64,000 nucleotides of DNA, taken from positions 6,315,569-6,379,568 of the forward strand of contig NC_051443.1 in NCBI RefSeq assembly GCF_001649575.2. Direction: 5' to 3'. This document shows positions 53,381 to 64,000 of this stretch, in pieces. A model generated the notes under the pieces. It did not search any database. It was not told where the DNA came from and saw nothing but the letters and a program-made list of their open reading frames with translations. The position numbers and the translations under genes are program-made. Position 1 is the stretch's first letter, and each line of letters begins with the position of its first letter. The stretch comes from Kryptolebias marmoratus (lineage: Eukaryota > Chordata > Actinopteri > Cyprinodontiformes > Rivulidae).

Positions 53381-54017
53381 GAAAAGACCGAGTCACAGGT
53401 TCAAACCTGTCTGAGATGCACAAGCAGGAACCCATACTGAGGGATCACAGGCAGGAGGTGAAATTAAGACATCTGGGCAACATCTGGGCTGGGTTTCCTT
53501 TTGATCTGATTTTTGTTTTGTAACTTTGCAGATGCTGTAACACACATTTATAGAAGAAAAACAAAACAGCAGTAACATGTTTTTTTTTTTTTATCTGTGA
53601 TGTTTGTCTTCTCTTTGAGATTAGGAGAAGCTAAGATTTGATTCGATTTAAGGTTCATCATTTAAAGTAAAAAAAAGATGATGTAATGATCTTTTTTAGC
53701 TTTTGTTTGAATGACAGAGAGGGAGTCTTAATACTTCTGAATGACGCTCTTTGAGCCTTCACTGTAACAAAAGATTAACGTCATTGTGTTGCTTTTGTTC
53801 GTCTCTGTTTGTTCACACGGGTTTCAGTGAAGGTTTTCAGCTGTTCCACTGAATTTAAAAAAGCCTACAAACGTCACTGACGCCTGGAGAAGCAGGAAAC
53901 CACAGCGTGCACAGACAGATTGCTGCTGTTTATTATTTGGACGCTGTAAGAAACCACTGTTTTCTCACAAACAATTTCATTTAATGCTCATCAGTTTGTT
54001 CAAGGAATTAAGAAAAG

Positions 54018-54215
54018 GTGGGGGGCCACCCTGGACAGGTCCCAAGTCCATCGCAGGGCTGCATAGAGACAAACAATCATTCACATTCTCTCCTTGGGTC
54101 AACTTCAAGAGTTACCAATTAACCTAACATGCATGTTTTGGATCTGTGGGAGGAACCCATGTGAGCACAGGGAGAACATGTAAACTCCACCCAGAAAGGC
54201 CCCAGGCTGGGAAGT
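54018..54215 (+). repeat. Common teleost repeat ('ccaccctggacaggt' type)
   Basis: Contains 'gccaccctggacaggtc', 'agtccatcgcagggct', 'accaattaacctaacatgca' and 'agggagaacatgtaaactcc', a widespread fish interspersed repeat associated with L2-type LINE tails. No coding content. Confidence 0.7.
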
Positions 54216-54879
54216 GATCCTGCCAGTGGTGGGCTGTCAGGGCCAGCAAGGCCTTCTCTGATGGCCTAACATAATCAGAAATCATGATCATAATTATGAT
54301 AAAGGTAAATTAAAATTTTAATTTACTTTCCCTAGATATCTAAAAGTATTCATATTCTCTTCATGTCATATTATGCTCCTTCCAGTGCTGTTGTTTTTAG
54401 GTTAGATTCCCTAGACTTTCCATCAGCAAACTGCAGTTGGATCTTTGTGTCGAAAAGGGCTGAGTGACGTCATACGATGCGTCCCCTCTGATTGGAGGAA
54501 TTTTAAGCATGTATTTCTTCAACGAGTTGCTCTGTATTTTTTCACCATAAAGTGCAACACACCGCAGTTTATAACTAACAGATGATGAAGGTAAAGGCAC
54601 GGGTCTGACTGGTCATGGTCTGGTCCCGGTCTGGTCCCGGTCTCGTCAGTCCTTCAGGCCGGTGAGGGGGGCGGGGGCTGGACCAGACTAGACTAGAACA
54701 GCCCTGCAGGAGGAGGAGAAGCAGCTCTGGCGACACCTGCAAACAAACTCTGCAGCTGACTGTTTCCCGGAGATAAACACTCTTTGTGTGGATTAAATAA
54801 GTGAAAGGTGTTTTGAACCCCCGAAGAAAACCGGAACCAGGAAAAAAAAAACCAAAACAAAACAAACAAAAACAAAACA

Positions 54880-54926
54880 GAGTGGAGCAGCGACGGATCG
54901 GACTGAGTCGAAGTTGAGACGGACAG
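54880..54926 (+). promoter_or_regulatory. Possible noncoding first exon of the arhgef28-like gene
   Basis: A GC-richer region at 54600-54926, containing GGGGGCGGGGGC at about 54667, ends in GGACAG with a donor GTAGGC at 54927. The next plus-strand exon with an acceptor is the coding exon at 58726. Linking the two is inference; no other promoter candidate is evident in between. Confidence 0.35.
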
Positions 54927-56624
54927 GTAGGCAGGCTGACTTCTTAGTCTGTTAGAGGAAAAAAGTTATTCAAGAGGCTGTTTTTAATGAACAACGTTTC
55001 AGCAGCTCTGCTTGACACGCTGAGACTGTCGGGATATCGATCCAAATTAAAGCTACTTTTATAGATACGCAGAAGTTGTGATGCGTTCATCGGTCATTAT
55101 GTGATGGTGCGTTCGCGTGTCCGTATGTGACAGTGCTTCCCCAGGTCTAAACGTTATGGTTCATTCACAGGTCTATATTTCATGTAGCATTCACAGGTCC
55201 ACAAGTATCGGTGTGTTCGCTTGTCTATAAGTGATGGTGCGTTCACGGGTCCGTAAGGGATGTCACGTTCAGGAGCCATACGTGATGAAGTGTTCATGGG
55301 TCCTTAAGTGGTGATGCGTTCACGTGCCCATAAGGGATGTTGCGTTTACACATAAAGTGCATGCTTTGATCCTTCAGTCTCCTGCCTCCTCCCAGTCTAC
55401 TGTTTGTTTTTACGCTGCAGACATCATTTCCTTTCCTATAGGTCGGGGCAGCATTTAATGTGTCAAAAGAGGCAGATGTTGTGTAGATTACAGGCTGCTA
55501 GAACACTTTGAGCTGTTCATTGCTTGACATGACTCCAGAGCTGTTTTGAAACTGTAAAGCTTGTCTGTTTACTATAATTAAAAATAAAACAAATGAAAAT
55601 AAAAAATATATATAAAGGGTTGTTTCCTGGTGTCATTGAGCTATCAGAGCAATCCCTCATGGTTTCATCCAGTCTGTGATGGCAGCTTGGCATGTGAGAG
55701 GAACGATTCAGTCATGCACCACCTGACACCAATCCAGGAACTGCAGCGAAAGATTTGCTTACGCCTAGAACCACCGCAAAATGTTTGCAGGTGTCACCGA
55801 ATGTTTTCTAGCTGCAGTTTGATGGCGTGCATTCTCCTGTTCCGTGTGATGTCTGTTCCCACGCTCTCCTCTGCAGCTGATGGCCTTAATCCGGGTCAGG
55901 TTTCTTGTCCTCTCTGATCTGCAGTTACTGTAAACTGAAGCTTGGGACAATGACTGACACAAATTCTCTGCATACTAAAACAACTAACGAGGAAAAAACA
56001 AACAAACTCAGATTTAATTCTCGCAGCTGCAGAGTCTTGTTTTGGTTTCCAGATCACATTGTGTTCTTCTCTGTAGACGATATGATATTGGAGCTGCGAC
56101 CCAGACTGGTGCTGTGTGTGCTCAGGTCGGGTCTTTTAAATCTTTTATGAAATAAAGGAAACTGGAGCGTTCACATGTGTTGACCCAGTCGGGCGACACC
56201 TGCCAACCGAACAATGTTTATTCTACAAAATGAAATGTATTCTGTCTTCTGTTCCTCCTGACAATAGCCGATCCCTCTGATATGTGTGGGGCTAAAATCA
56301 CTGACGCCCATGCCCAAGGTTTCCTCTTAAACCTGATATGCATATTATTGTTAGCTAAACCCCAGAGGACATCAGTTAGTGACTGTAGCTGCTGCTGCTA
56401 CTGGATCATTTACTTGTTAATATTTAGAAAAATGCATCAAATAATCTGTGAAAAGTGCAGCTATCAGAACAATCACGTTATAGCTTTCTGTAAGTTTATG
56501 TTGGTGTTATTTTCCTGTTGTCCAGTTGCCTATTGTTTTTATTTATTTCAGTATTTAGTTGTTTTATTTTTCTAATGAATAATGAAAGCGAATAGTGGTC
56601 GATAACGTTTTTGTCTCTGTGTAT
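54927..56624. other. Presumed first intron, no feature recognised
   Basis: Contains a loosely repeated 'gatggtgcgttcacgggtcc' motif between 55085 and 55345 (about seven degenerate copies). The rest shows no supported exon. Confidence 0.5.
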
Positions 56625-57260
56625 GCATGCATCTGTTATGTCTGTTGGCAAAATATCTCATGAACCACTGAACAGATTTTAATGAAACTCTCAGAAAGTA
56701 ATTAATTAATAGACATCTACAACTGATTAGGTTTTAGAGTGAACCCTGTTCAAGGTGGCCACCACAGCCAACTGATTTTAGAAAACACAAAAATAGATAT
56801 AACTTGGTCAATTTTCCAGATATTGAGCTAAAATTTGGTGTGGTTTTAGCTGGGAGTCATTTCCATCCCATAGTCTGAGAACTAACTGATCACACAAGCT
56901 CTTTTTTCAAAAACCTTCAGCATTAACTATTAGAGGTAACTGTGTGTGTCAGTTAGCAAAATATCTGGCACACCACTTGACAGGTTTTATTAAGACTTTC
57001 AGAAAGTATTCACTGGATGTACATCTATGACTGATTAACGTTTGAAGTCAACCCAATTAAAATGGCTGCCACAGCCAACTGACTTCAGGAATCACATGAA
57101 TAGCTATAACACAATCAGTTTTACAGATATTGAACTAAAATTTGGTGTGGTAGTAGCTGAGAGTCAAACCTGTCACGTAAATGAAGTGCTAACAGATTGT
57201 GTAAGATCTTGCTTTATCAAGTGAGTTTGCACGTAACATTGTTTTCAAAGTGGGACCAAA
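56625..57260 (+). repeat. Family A dispersed repeat, copy 9 (two units)
   Basis: Plus orientation. 'GCAAAATATCTC' at about 56649 and 'GCAAAATATCTG' at about 56958 are 309 bases apart. Both units carry the 'acaactgatta' and 'gctgccacagccaactga' type blocks and end at 'gtagctgagagtc'. Confidence 0.8.
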
Positions 57261-57886
57261 ATGGCTCTAACTCGGTGGGTGACATTTAATTTAATCTCAT
57301 ACTGCAACAGAGATAGGGTATAATTTGGACTGAGTTCTAGCCTTTCACAGTTCTAACATAAAGAGGAACAAGTAGCCTTGCTCGCTTACACTGACACTTA
57401 CAGTTAGAACTAACAGTTGACCTAGCATGCACGTCTCTACACTGTGGAAGGAAACCCATTCGGTACCAGAGATAACTCACTGGTCGCAGTTGGTTTAAAA
57501 TTCCCAAACAGTCAGCTGGGCTTCAGGGTCAAACTGTGCTCACTGAGGCGACCATCAGCTGATGCAGAAACAACGTGCTGCTGTGCAGCTTTGAAGTCAT
57601 GCACAATTCACAGCGGATCGTGTGTGAGCTGATGATACAGTTACAATGGTGCCGCACGCTGCTGCATGCTGCCTGCCAACTGGTGCTCAGACAGGTGCGG
57701 TCTGGAGTCCACTCTGGGTTGTGAAACAACCCGTGTGGGTTCTGAGATGATCTCCAGAAACCAAAGTAACTGTAAAAATGATTCCTAATGAATTATTTTT
57801 CACTATTTTTGACAAGAGATAAAAAACAATGAGCATTAATGGATAAAAAATTACAATGGTTCTTGAAGCTGCTAGTGTTGTCAACA

Positions 57887-58265
57887 TCCATCCATCCATC
57901 CATCCATCCATCCATCCATCCATCCATCCATCCATCCATCCATCCATCCATCCATCCATCCATCCATCCTGCCTGCCTGCCTGCCTGCCTCCCTCTTCTT
58001 ATCCGTGGTCAGGTTGTGGAAGGAACAGGACCAGGAGAGAAACCCAGACCTTCCTTTCCCTGGCAACATTCTCCAGCTCCTCCTGGGGGGGATCCCAAGG
58101 TGTTCTCAGACCAGAGAGGATTTAAAATCCCTTCAGAGAGTTCTGGGTCTGCCCCGGGGTCTCTTCCTAGTAGGATGTGCCCTGAAAACCTCCAGAGGGA
58201 GGCACCTAGAAGGAATCCTAACCACATGCCCAAACCACCTCCCTGACTCCTTTCAGTGTGGAGGA
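57887..58265 (-). mobile_element. Rex3/RTE-like LINE, 5'-truncated copy
   Basis: The (CATC)n tract at 57887-57968 followed by (CCTG)n is the element's GATG tail in reverse. Upstream on the minus strand is about 270 bases of Rex3-like 3' coding end: 'ccctgggacc' type blocks including 'ggcatgtggttaggattcc' and 'aggttttcagggcacatc'. The reading frame is only partly open. Such 5' truncation is usual for this family. Confidence 0.7.
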
Positions 58266-58279
58266 GCAGTTGTAGAAGC

Positions 58280-58500
58280 TACTACAACACAGAATTTTAG
58301 CTCAACTTCTGCAAGACTGACTGAGTTATAGCCATTTGTGTGTTTTCTATGGTTGATTGACTGTGGTGACCATCTTGCTTCGAGTTAACGCCAAAAGTTA
58401 ATCAGTTGTAGACTACATCCAGTGATTACTTTCTGAGAGCTTCATTGAATCCAGTGTGCACAAAGGAATTTGCTGACAGACAAACACATACAGGCATGGG
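58280..58500 (-). repeat. Family A dispersed repeat, copy 10
   Basis: A partial unit in minus orientation. It keeps 'ttttagctcaacttctgc', 'gtggtgaccatcttgc' and 'aatcagttgtagac', and has a damaged core ('aaggaatttgctgacagac'). Confidence 0.7.
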
Positions 58501-58725
58501 CTAAAATATTATCTCACACCTTTCACATTATGGCAGCGAACAATAATAAATAAAAACAGACACTGACAGGATTCTATACCATTGTGCTTCAGATAAACAG
58601 ATAACTGCATGGTCTAATAAGAACATGATCATAGATTAGACCAAAACCCCCCTTCCACACGGCAGAGTGGTTTCTGGTGTTAATATTAACCTGACTTTAG
58701 AGTAACCTGACTCTTTTCTCTGCAG

Positions 58726-58777
58726 GTATCTGCTGGATGGGACCAACATGGAGGTGAACAGAAAGGTGCCTTTATAT
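58726..58777 (+). CDS. arhgef28: First coding exon of an arhgef28-like Rho guanine nucleotide exchange factor
   Basis: The acceptor TTTTCTCTGCAG ends at 58725, the start codon is at 58748-58750 and the donor GTAAGT begins at 58778. The ten encoded residues, MEVNRKVPLY, resemble the start of ARHGEF28/RGNEF (Met-Glu, then a PLY block at the first coding exon border). Conserved synteny (foxd1, btf3, ankra2, then ARHGEF28 on the plus strand) supports the call. The family activates RhoA through a DH-PH module and binds RNA at its C-terminus; none of these domains is in the window. The remaining exons must lie beyond 64000. Ten residues alone would not identify the gene. Confidence 0.55.
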
Positions 58778-59854
58778 GTAAGTAGCTCTGATCCTCTCTG
58801 TTTGTCCCTCTTGTGTCAGTGTGGATCTGTTTAGATTTTCTTTGCCTTCCTCTTTATCAGAACGCAAACACTCTCACCGGCCATTTTCCCCTCCGTCAGT
58901 CCCAAGAAGCCCTTTGTGCACTGGGTGACCGGCGCACCTTGTGTCACAGCTGAAACACAAGCCTGCAGGGTTTCAGTCCCAAGGGAAGCCGGGCCTTACA
59001 CAAGCTGTTCAGTTCCTTCCACCAACTGAAGATGACCTCTAGAGGCATCCATTGAACACAAGGGTCTGAATATAACAATATTATTCCCAGTTTTATATCT
59101 CCTTTTTCTTATTAAAACACAGGATGTATGTTTGAGTGAAAGGGGTGTTTAGCTCTTTTTCTCTTTTAATATTTTTATTATTTCCCCTTCCCTCTTCCAC
59201 ATTTTGTCTCGCTGCCATGTGTTTTAGTGTGCGTGTGAAAACCTGGGTGGGCCAGCCACTGAAGCATTGCCAAATTTTTTTTTCTTTTCTTTTTTCGGAG
59301 CAGAGTGTCTGCTTGTTTTGCTGCATCACCGCTTTCAGAAAGTGGGGGAGGGGGTTTGATCCAAAAAAAGCCTTCCCTCGTACGGCTTGTAAATCATTGC
59401 GCGCTCCTGGTTACACCTCTCGGCGAAGAGGAAGTGAAGTCTCCACCCTGCAGGGTCGCAGCTCAGCCAGAGCAACTCCCGCTGCAGAATGAGATCCAGA
59501 TCTCAATCCTGGGTTTTGTGCAGACGAGCAGTGGCACTCGACTGTGAAATAAAGCCTGCTATTATGCAGGATTGGTGAAGTTTGATGGAGTGCCCCCACA
59601 CCTGTAACTCTGTGTCAGAACAGTTACAGATCAGTGGATGTAGAAAGTGCCAGAGTTCCAGTGGTAAAGCAAGGTTTTATTGAGGTAAAAACAGCAGCTC
59701 GTTCAGTGGATTTGAAGGGGAATAACATGTGTCTGAGCAAAAAGAGTTTGGGTTTTTCTAACTTCTGTTGGTGAAGATTGAAGTTCAGTTCTGCTGGAAA
59801 AAGCAATATACATCCCTTACTGATAACCTGCAAACACCAGGCGAAGTATTTCTT
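58778..59854. other. Presumed arhgef28 intron, no feature recognised
   Basis: No coding exon with conserved sequence is seen. A short GC-richer stretch at 59330-59480 has overlapping open frames without recognisable domains. Confidence 0.5.
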
Positions 59855-60150
59855 GAAGGAATGCATGTTGCCCACCACCTTTCATACCACGGTTTTAGGG
59901 TTAAAAAAAAAAAAGTTGCAGCCATTCTGGTCAAACTTAGAAAATAACATTATGGGTGAATTTGTGCAATATCACGCTTAGAGTATATGTTGAGGACAAG
60001 TCTCAGCTACTAATGCATCTTATTTTAACTCAATAGCTATAAAACTGACTGAGTTACGATTATTTCTGTCTTGGCTAATGTTCATTAGCTGTGGCGGCCA
60101 TCATGAACAGGATTGACTCTAAAAGTTAATCAGTTGTAGATGATATGATA
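59855..60150 (-). repeat. Family A dispersed repeat, copy 11
   Basis: Minus orientation. It begins with the terminal block 'ttgaaggaatgcatgttgcc', then 'cacctttcataccac', 'tctcagctactaatgc' and 'gtggcggccatcatgaac'. The core with TTTGCTAAC is missing. Confidence 0.75.
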
Positions 60151-60652
60151 TTTAGGTTTTTGTGCACTGACCTGTTTATTGTTATGGCCTCATCTTTATA
60201 AAGAAAAGAATAAAAAAAAACTTATTGCTGTGCTGTTTTCATGCTACAAGATCCTGCAGAAGACACCTCTCTTCTCATAGCATTAATATAAACAAGCACA
60301 TGATGAAAACAAGCTAAAAATCCACAAAGCTAAACATTGACTTCCTAAACCACTTCGCAGACTGATATTTAATATATTCCTGGCAAAAAGAATGAATGAA
60401 TTTTAATTTAATTTAACCCATTTGGTTTGTAAACTGGCATCCTACATTTCCTTCCTAATGGCAACAAATCAACCTGTGAACTAAGAACACATTTTGTTTT
60501 TCTCAGTTCTTCTGTGCCTTCACAAGCACAGCTTTTTTTGATAAAGACTGAAAACGGCAATGATAAGGTTCTTATTTTTCTGATAATTTACAACATTGCA
60601 GAAATATTTGTAATACCTTTTAAATTTTAACACTTTCAGCCACAGTCATTAT

Positions 60653-60685
<33 letters not shown>

Positions 60686-61546
60686 AATGGTTGCCCTACA
60701 AACAAGCAATAAACTTTAAATTCTTATTAAATTACAAAGAGATAAAAAAGAAATACATTTTAGAAAATAAGAATAGTCATCGAAGAAAGAAAATTCACCC
60801 TTTTTTAGATCTAGTGCTTTCTGTATCAGGACATCATAATATGTTCTGGTCTTCACCAGGTTTTAAAATCATTCAAATCTAACCTCAATTGTACAAAAAA
60901 CACATAACACATTCCACTACATCATTATTTTTTAAACAAGAACAAAACCAAAATGGAAAAGTTGTGTGTGGAAAAACTAAGTCCACCCTTGTTGCATCCA
61001 TAAGATTTAAGAGGCTTATCTGGGAAGGGTTAAATGCTATTTACAAACTATTTAAAGTTCATCATTCTACAGAGAGAAATATATTTTACAAGGGGAAAAT
61101 ATTCAGACAGCTGCCAGCAAATTCACCCCGAGGTCAGACCGTGCAATGCTCAGAGAAATGACAAAAAAAAAACAAGAGCTACATTTGTGACTCTGCAGCC
61201 CTCAATCAGCAGGATATAGGTTAAAGTTCAGGACAGTTGAAAAAGACTGAACAAGTATGGCTTCTTTAGAAGGGTTGCAGAAAAAAGTCTCTTCTCTCTA
61301 AACAGAACAAACAATGTAGGTTTGGAAAGTTTAATCTGAAAAAACCACAGGACTTTTGGAACAATGTCCTAACAATATCCACATGAGACCAAAGTAGAGA
61401 TGCTTACCCACAGTGCACCGTTTCTTGTTTGGTGAAAACCAAACACAGCAGATCAGCACAAACACCTCATACCAGCTGCCAACATGGTGGTGGAGGGCTG
61501 ATGGTTTAGGCTCCTTTCAGTCATTGAGTCGACCATGAACTCCTCT

Positions 61547-62370
61547 CAGGGACGTGCGGTCAGGGGAGGCAGGTGAGGCAGAGCCTCCCCTGTCATCATG
61601 ACAAGAAAAAAAAAAATCATAACATAAAATTAATATTAATATTTGTCCACTGATCTTTATGTATGAGTAATTTTCGAACATTTTTATGGTCTAAATCGCA
61701 TTTTTATAGTCAAAATCGCTGAAATTGCATATTTCCTGTTCAAATNNNNNNNNNNNNNNNNNNNNNNNNNNNNNNNNNNNNNNNNNNNNNNNNNNNNNNN
61801 NNNNNNNNNNNNNNNNNNNNNNNNNNNNNNNNNNNNNNNNNNNNNNNNNNNNNNNNNNNNNNNNNNNNNNNNNNNNNNNNNNNNNNNNNNNNNNNNNNNN
61901 NNNNNNNNNNNNNNNNNNNNNNNNNNNNNNNNNNNNNNNNNNNNNNNNNNNNNNNNNNNNNNNNNNNNNNNNNNNNNNNNNNNNNNNNNNNNNNNNNNNN
62001 NGTGAGCCAACGGGAGCTTGTTGCTGCTGTCCTTTTACGCAGAGGCCAGTAACAGTCACGTGCACTGCTGCCAGCCGTTAAGTTTTGTTTTGCTCCATCG
62101 GACTGCCAAAACGGTAATTGTAACGTTTTTTCTTATCTTATCATTAATACTACTATGTGTGTGCGTGCGCGCGCAAGCGTGTGTGAGTGAGTGAGTGAGT
62201 GAGTGAGTGAGAGACGGAGAGAGAGAGAGAGAGTGTGTGTGTGTGTGAAAAACGCTGATGAGATATGAAATAACCAGTAGCCAATTGAATAAGCTACCCT
62301 TTTGGATTTATATATTTGTAAATCTGACTCTCAGTGCCTCACCAACCATGAACCTCACCGCACGTCACTG
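61547..62370. mobile_element. hAT-type element nested in the Tc1-like relic
   Basis: Ends: CAGGGACGTGCGGTCAGG on the left and, in reverse, CAGTGACGTGCGGTGAGG on the right. The 8-bp target duplication ACTCCTCT lies at 61539-61546 and 62371-62378. Part of the interior is an assembly gap (61746-62001). The visible interior has simple repeats (GTGA, GA and GT runs at 62157-62247) and no transposase, so it is probably non-autonomous. Confidence 0.85.
61746..62001. other. Assembly gap inside the nested hAT element
   Basis: A run of 256 N. Open frames reported across it have no meaning. Confidence 0.95.
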
Positions 62371-62934
62371 ACTCCTCTGTAGACCAAAGGATCCTAGAAT
62401 CAGATGTGAGACCTTCTGTCCGACAGCTGAAGCTTGGACCAAACTGGACCATGCTTCAACAGAACAATGATCCCAAACACAGCAGCTGATCTGCAACAGA
62501 ACTGCTGTTTCAAATGTTTTCATTTGTGTATTATCTTTATCTCTTCAGAATGATGAAGTATAAATAGTTTGGAAGCGACAATTTACCCTTCCCAGATTAA
62601 CTGCTTAAATTTTATGGTGGACTTAGTTTTTCCACACACAAATATTCCATTTTGGTTTAGTTCTTGTTTAAAAAATAATGATGTGGTGAATGTGTGAATG
62701 TGTTATGTGTTTATTTGTACAATTGAGGTTAGATTTGAATCATTTTAAAACCTGGTGAAGACCAGAAAATGTTATGATGTCCTGATACACAAAGCTCTAG
62801 ATCTGAAAGAGGGTGGACTTCCTTTCTCCGATAACTGTTTATATTTTATAAAATGTATTTATTTTCTATTCGTTTTTAATTTAATAAGAATTTAAAGTTT
62901 ATTGCTTGCTTGTAGGGCAACCATTTATGAACAA

Positions 62935-63135
62935 AACCAAAGAATCAAGGTGTTGTAATGGTCCAGTCAAAGTCCAAAACCTCAGCCTGATTGAACTGCA
63001 GTGATGGGACCTTAAGAGAGCTGAGCATAAACACATGTCTACCAACATCAATGAACTGAAGCAACATTGGAAAGAAGAGTGGGCCAAAATTCTTCCACAA
63101 CTATGTGAGCGACTGATAAAGTTTTTCCATTTTGG
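62935..63135 (+). mobile_element. Tc1-like transposase C-terminal fragment
   Basis: Contains 'aatcaaggtgttgtaatgg', 'agtccaaaacctcagcctg' and 'gaagagtgggccaaaattc', the usual 3' part of a fish Tc1-like transposase gene (QSPDLNLIE region). It ends near 'ctgataaagtttttcc'. Stops interrupt the frame. Confidence 0.65.
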
Positions 63136-63885
63136 CTGAAGTTCTTTGTATCCAGTACTTAAAGTGTTCAATCAGAGCAACATCAACATGGAACATCGTT
63201 TGTACCTGATAAACTTTAGCACTGTAGTTGTGTCAGTGCAGACTTGGCTGCATCAGTTTAAAGCTTCTGTTGCGAAAGTAGCTTCACTCTCACAGAGCTG
63301 CTGACACGGCTGGGATTTCTTGTTTCGTCAGGGCAGATGTTTCTGCAACACATTTTCACAAACAGAAACAGATCAGAGGTTTGCCTGCTGCACCGTTTGC
63401 TGACGTGTTTCAAGTGATCACAGTCTGATGCAGTATGGATGTTAGTCTTTGACAGGTTTTCTTCTGTTAGTGCTGCAATAATTGCAGTTGTAGTGTTTCT
63501 CACATTTAAAATAGCCAGAGCACCTCACTGCGTTTGTTTTGACCAATTTAGTCATAAAATCATAGAAAAAAAAGTTTTTTGTTTAACTAATAGAACTATA
63601 GCTGTGTCTCAAGTGTTGCAGGCTTAAATGATAGACTTTATGATTATTAAAGTCAATAAAGAAACTCATCAGAATTTGTAAGTCAGCACGAGTGTTTGAC
63701 AGGAAGAATTTACTGTTATTGTTTCCAGAGCAGAATAAATCAGAGGTCTCAGCTGAGAACAGCCTTCAGCTCTGTGATCACTGTTAGTTTATTTTTTGGT
63801 CAGAGTGAATAGCCGGAAGATTTACAGAAGTATTATGAGTCATTTTTTATTGCCCACTTCCAAAAGATGAAAAGTGAGAGTAAAT
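63136..63885. other. Presumed arhgef28 intron, no feature recognised
   Basis: AT-rich sequence without a supported exon. Confidence 0.5.
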
Positions 63886-64000
63886 ATTTCAGCCTCTGTC
63901 TGAAGTGTGTCTTCATGTGTCTGTTAGAAAATATCTCCTGAACCATTGGACAGATTTTATTGGAACTTTCAGAAAGTAATCACTGGATATACATCTAAAA
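63886..64000 (+). repeat. Family A dispersed repeat, copy 12, cut by the window end
   Basis: Starts with 'gtgtctgttagaaaatatctc' and runs through 'gaaccattggacagatttta' to 'ggatatacatctaaaa' at the last base of the window. Confidence 0.75.

Larger units (their letters stand above)
60683..62928 (+). mobile_element. Tc1-like transposon relic with long inverted repeats, carrying a nested hAT
   Basis: The left inverted repeat (60683 to about 60990) starts ATAAATGGTTGCCCTACAAA and the right one (about 62600 to 62928) is its reverse complement, with many mismatches inside. Between them lies a decayed transposase with the same blocks as the 43163-44280 element, which is a sister copy. It contains the hAT insertion at 61547-62370. 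A fragment of transposase 3' sequence follows outside at about 62935-63135, so the arrangement is composite. Confidence 0.7.

Overview
The window is nuclear DNA of a teleost fish, probably a percomorph. The evidence is vertebrate multi-exon genes with GT/AG introns, dense fish-type transposons (Rex3/RTE, L1/Tx1, L2 and CR1-like LINEs, Tc1-like and hAT elements), long AAT, GATG and GT microsatellites and assembly gaps (3043-3520, 20147-20154, 23327, 27851, 61746-62001). I cannot name the species.

Four host genes are supported, in an order that matches the human 5q13 block FOXD1 - BTF3 - ANKRA2 - (UTP15) - ARHGEF28. (1) foxd1, a single-exon forkhead gene on the minus strand (24629-25636), with a TATA box and a palindromic E-box upstream. 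(2) btf3 on the plus strand, five coding exons between 38614 and 41453, encoding 162 aa, the beta subunit of the nascent polypeptide-associated complex. (3) ankra2 on the minus strand, eight coding exons between 46669 and 43026, encoding 316 aa, convergent with btf3. (4) The first coding exon of an arhgef28-like gene on the plus strand (start codon 58748), whose remaining exons lie beyond the window. I could not find utp15, which in human sits between ankra2 and arhgef28.

Layout: 1-24 kb is gene-free and repeat-rich. It holds a decayed Rex3 LINE, two repeat families with a shared core (called A and B here), a dispersed minisatellite-bearing family, a Tc1-like relic and a solo LTR. 24.6-26 kb is foxd1. 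26-36 kb holds more family A, microsatellites, a complete hAT element with an uninterrupted 606-aa transposase and 8-bp target duplications, and an unexplained small membrane-protein ORF. 36-47 kb holds btf3 and ankra2. 47-54 kb is a graveyard of three LINE types plus a Myb/SANT-like gene fragment. 54.9-64 kb is the putative 5' end of arhgef28, with its first introns filled by repeats, including a hAT nested in a Tc1-like element.

The host genes are unrelated in function (kidney and retina transcription factor, co-translational chaperone, ankyrin adaptor, RhoGEF) and share only conserved synteny. The most informative non-genic results are three insertions with exact target duplications, two of them confirmed by an empty-site copy elsewhere in the window. 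Another is that families A and B share a core and both have a terminal hairpin. All family assignments come from reading the sequence; no database search was run.
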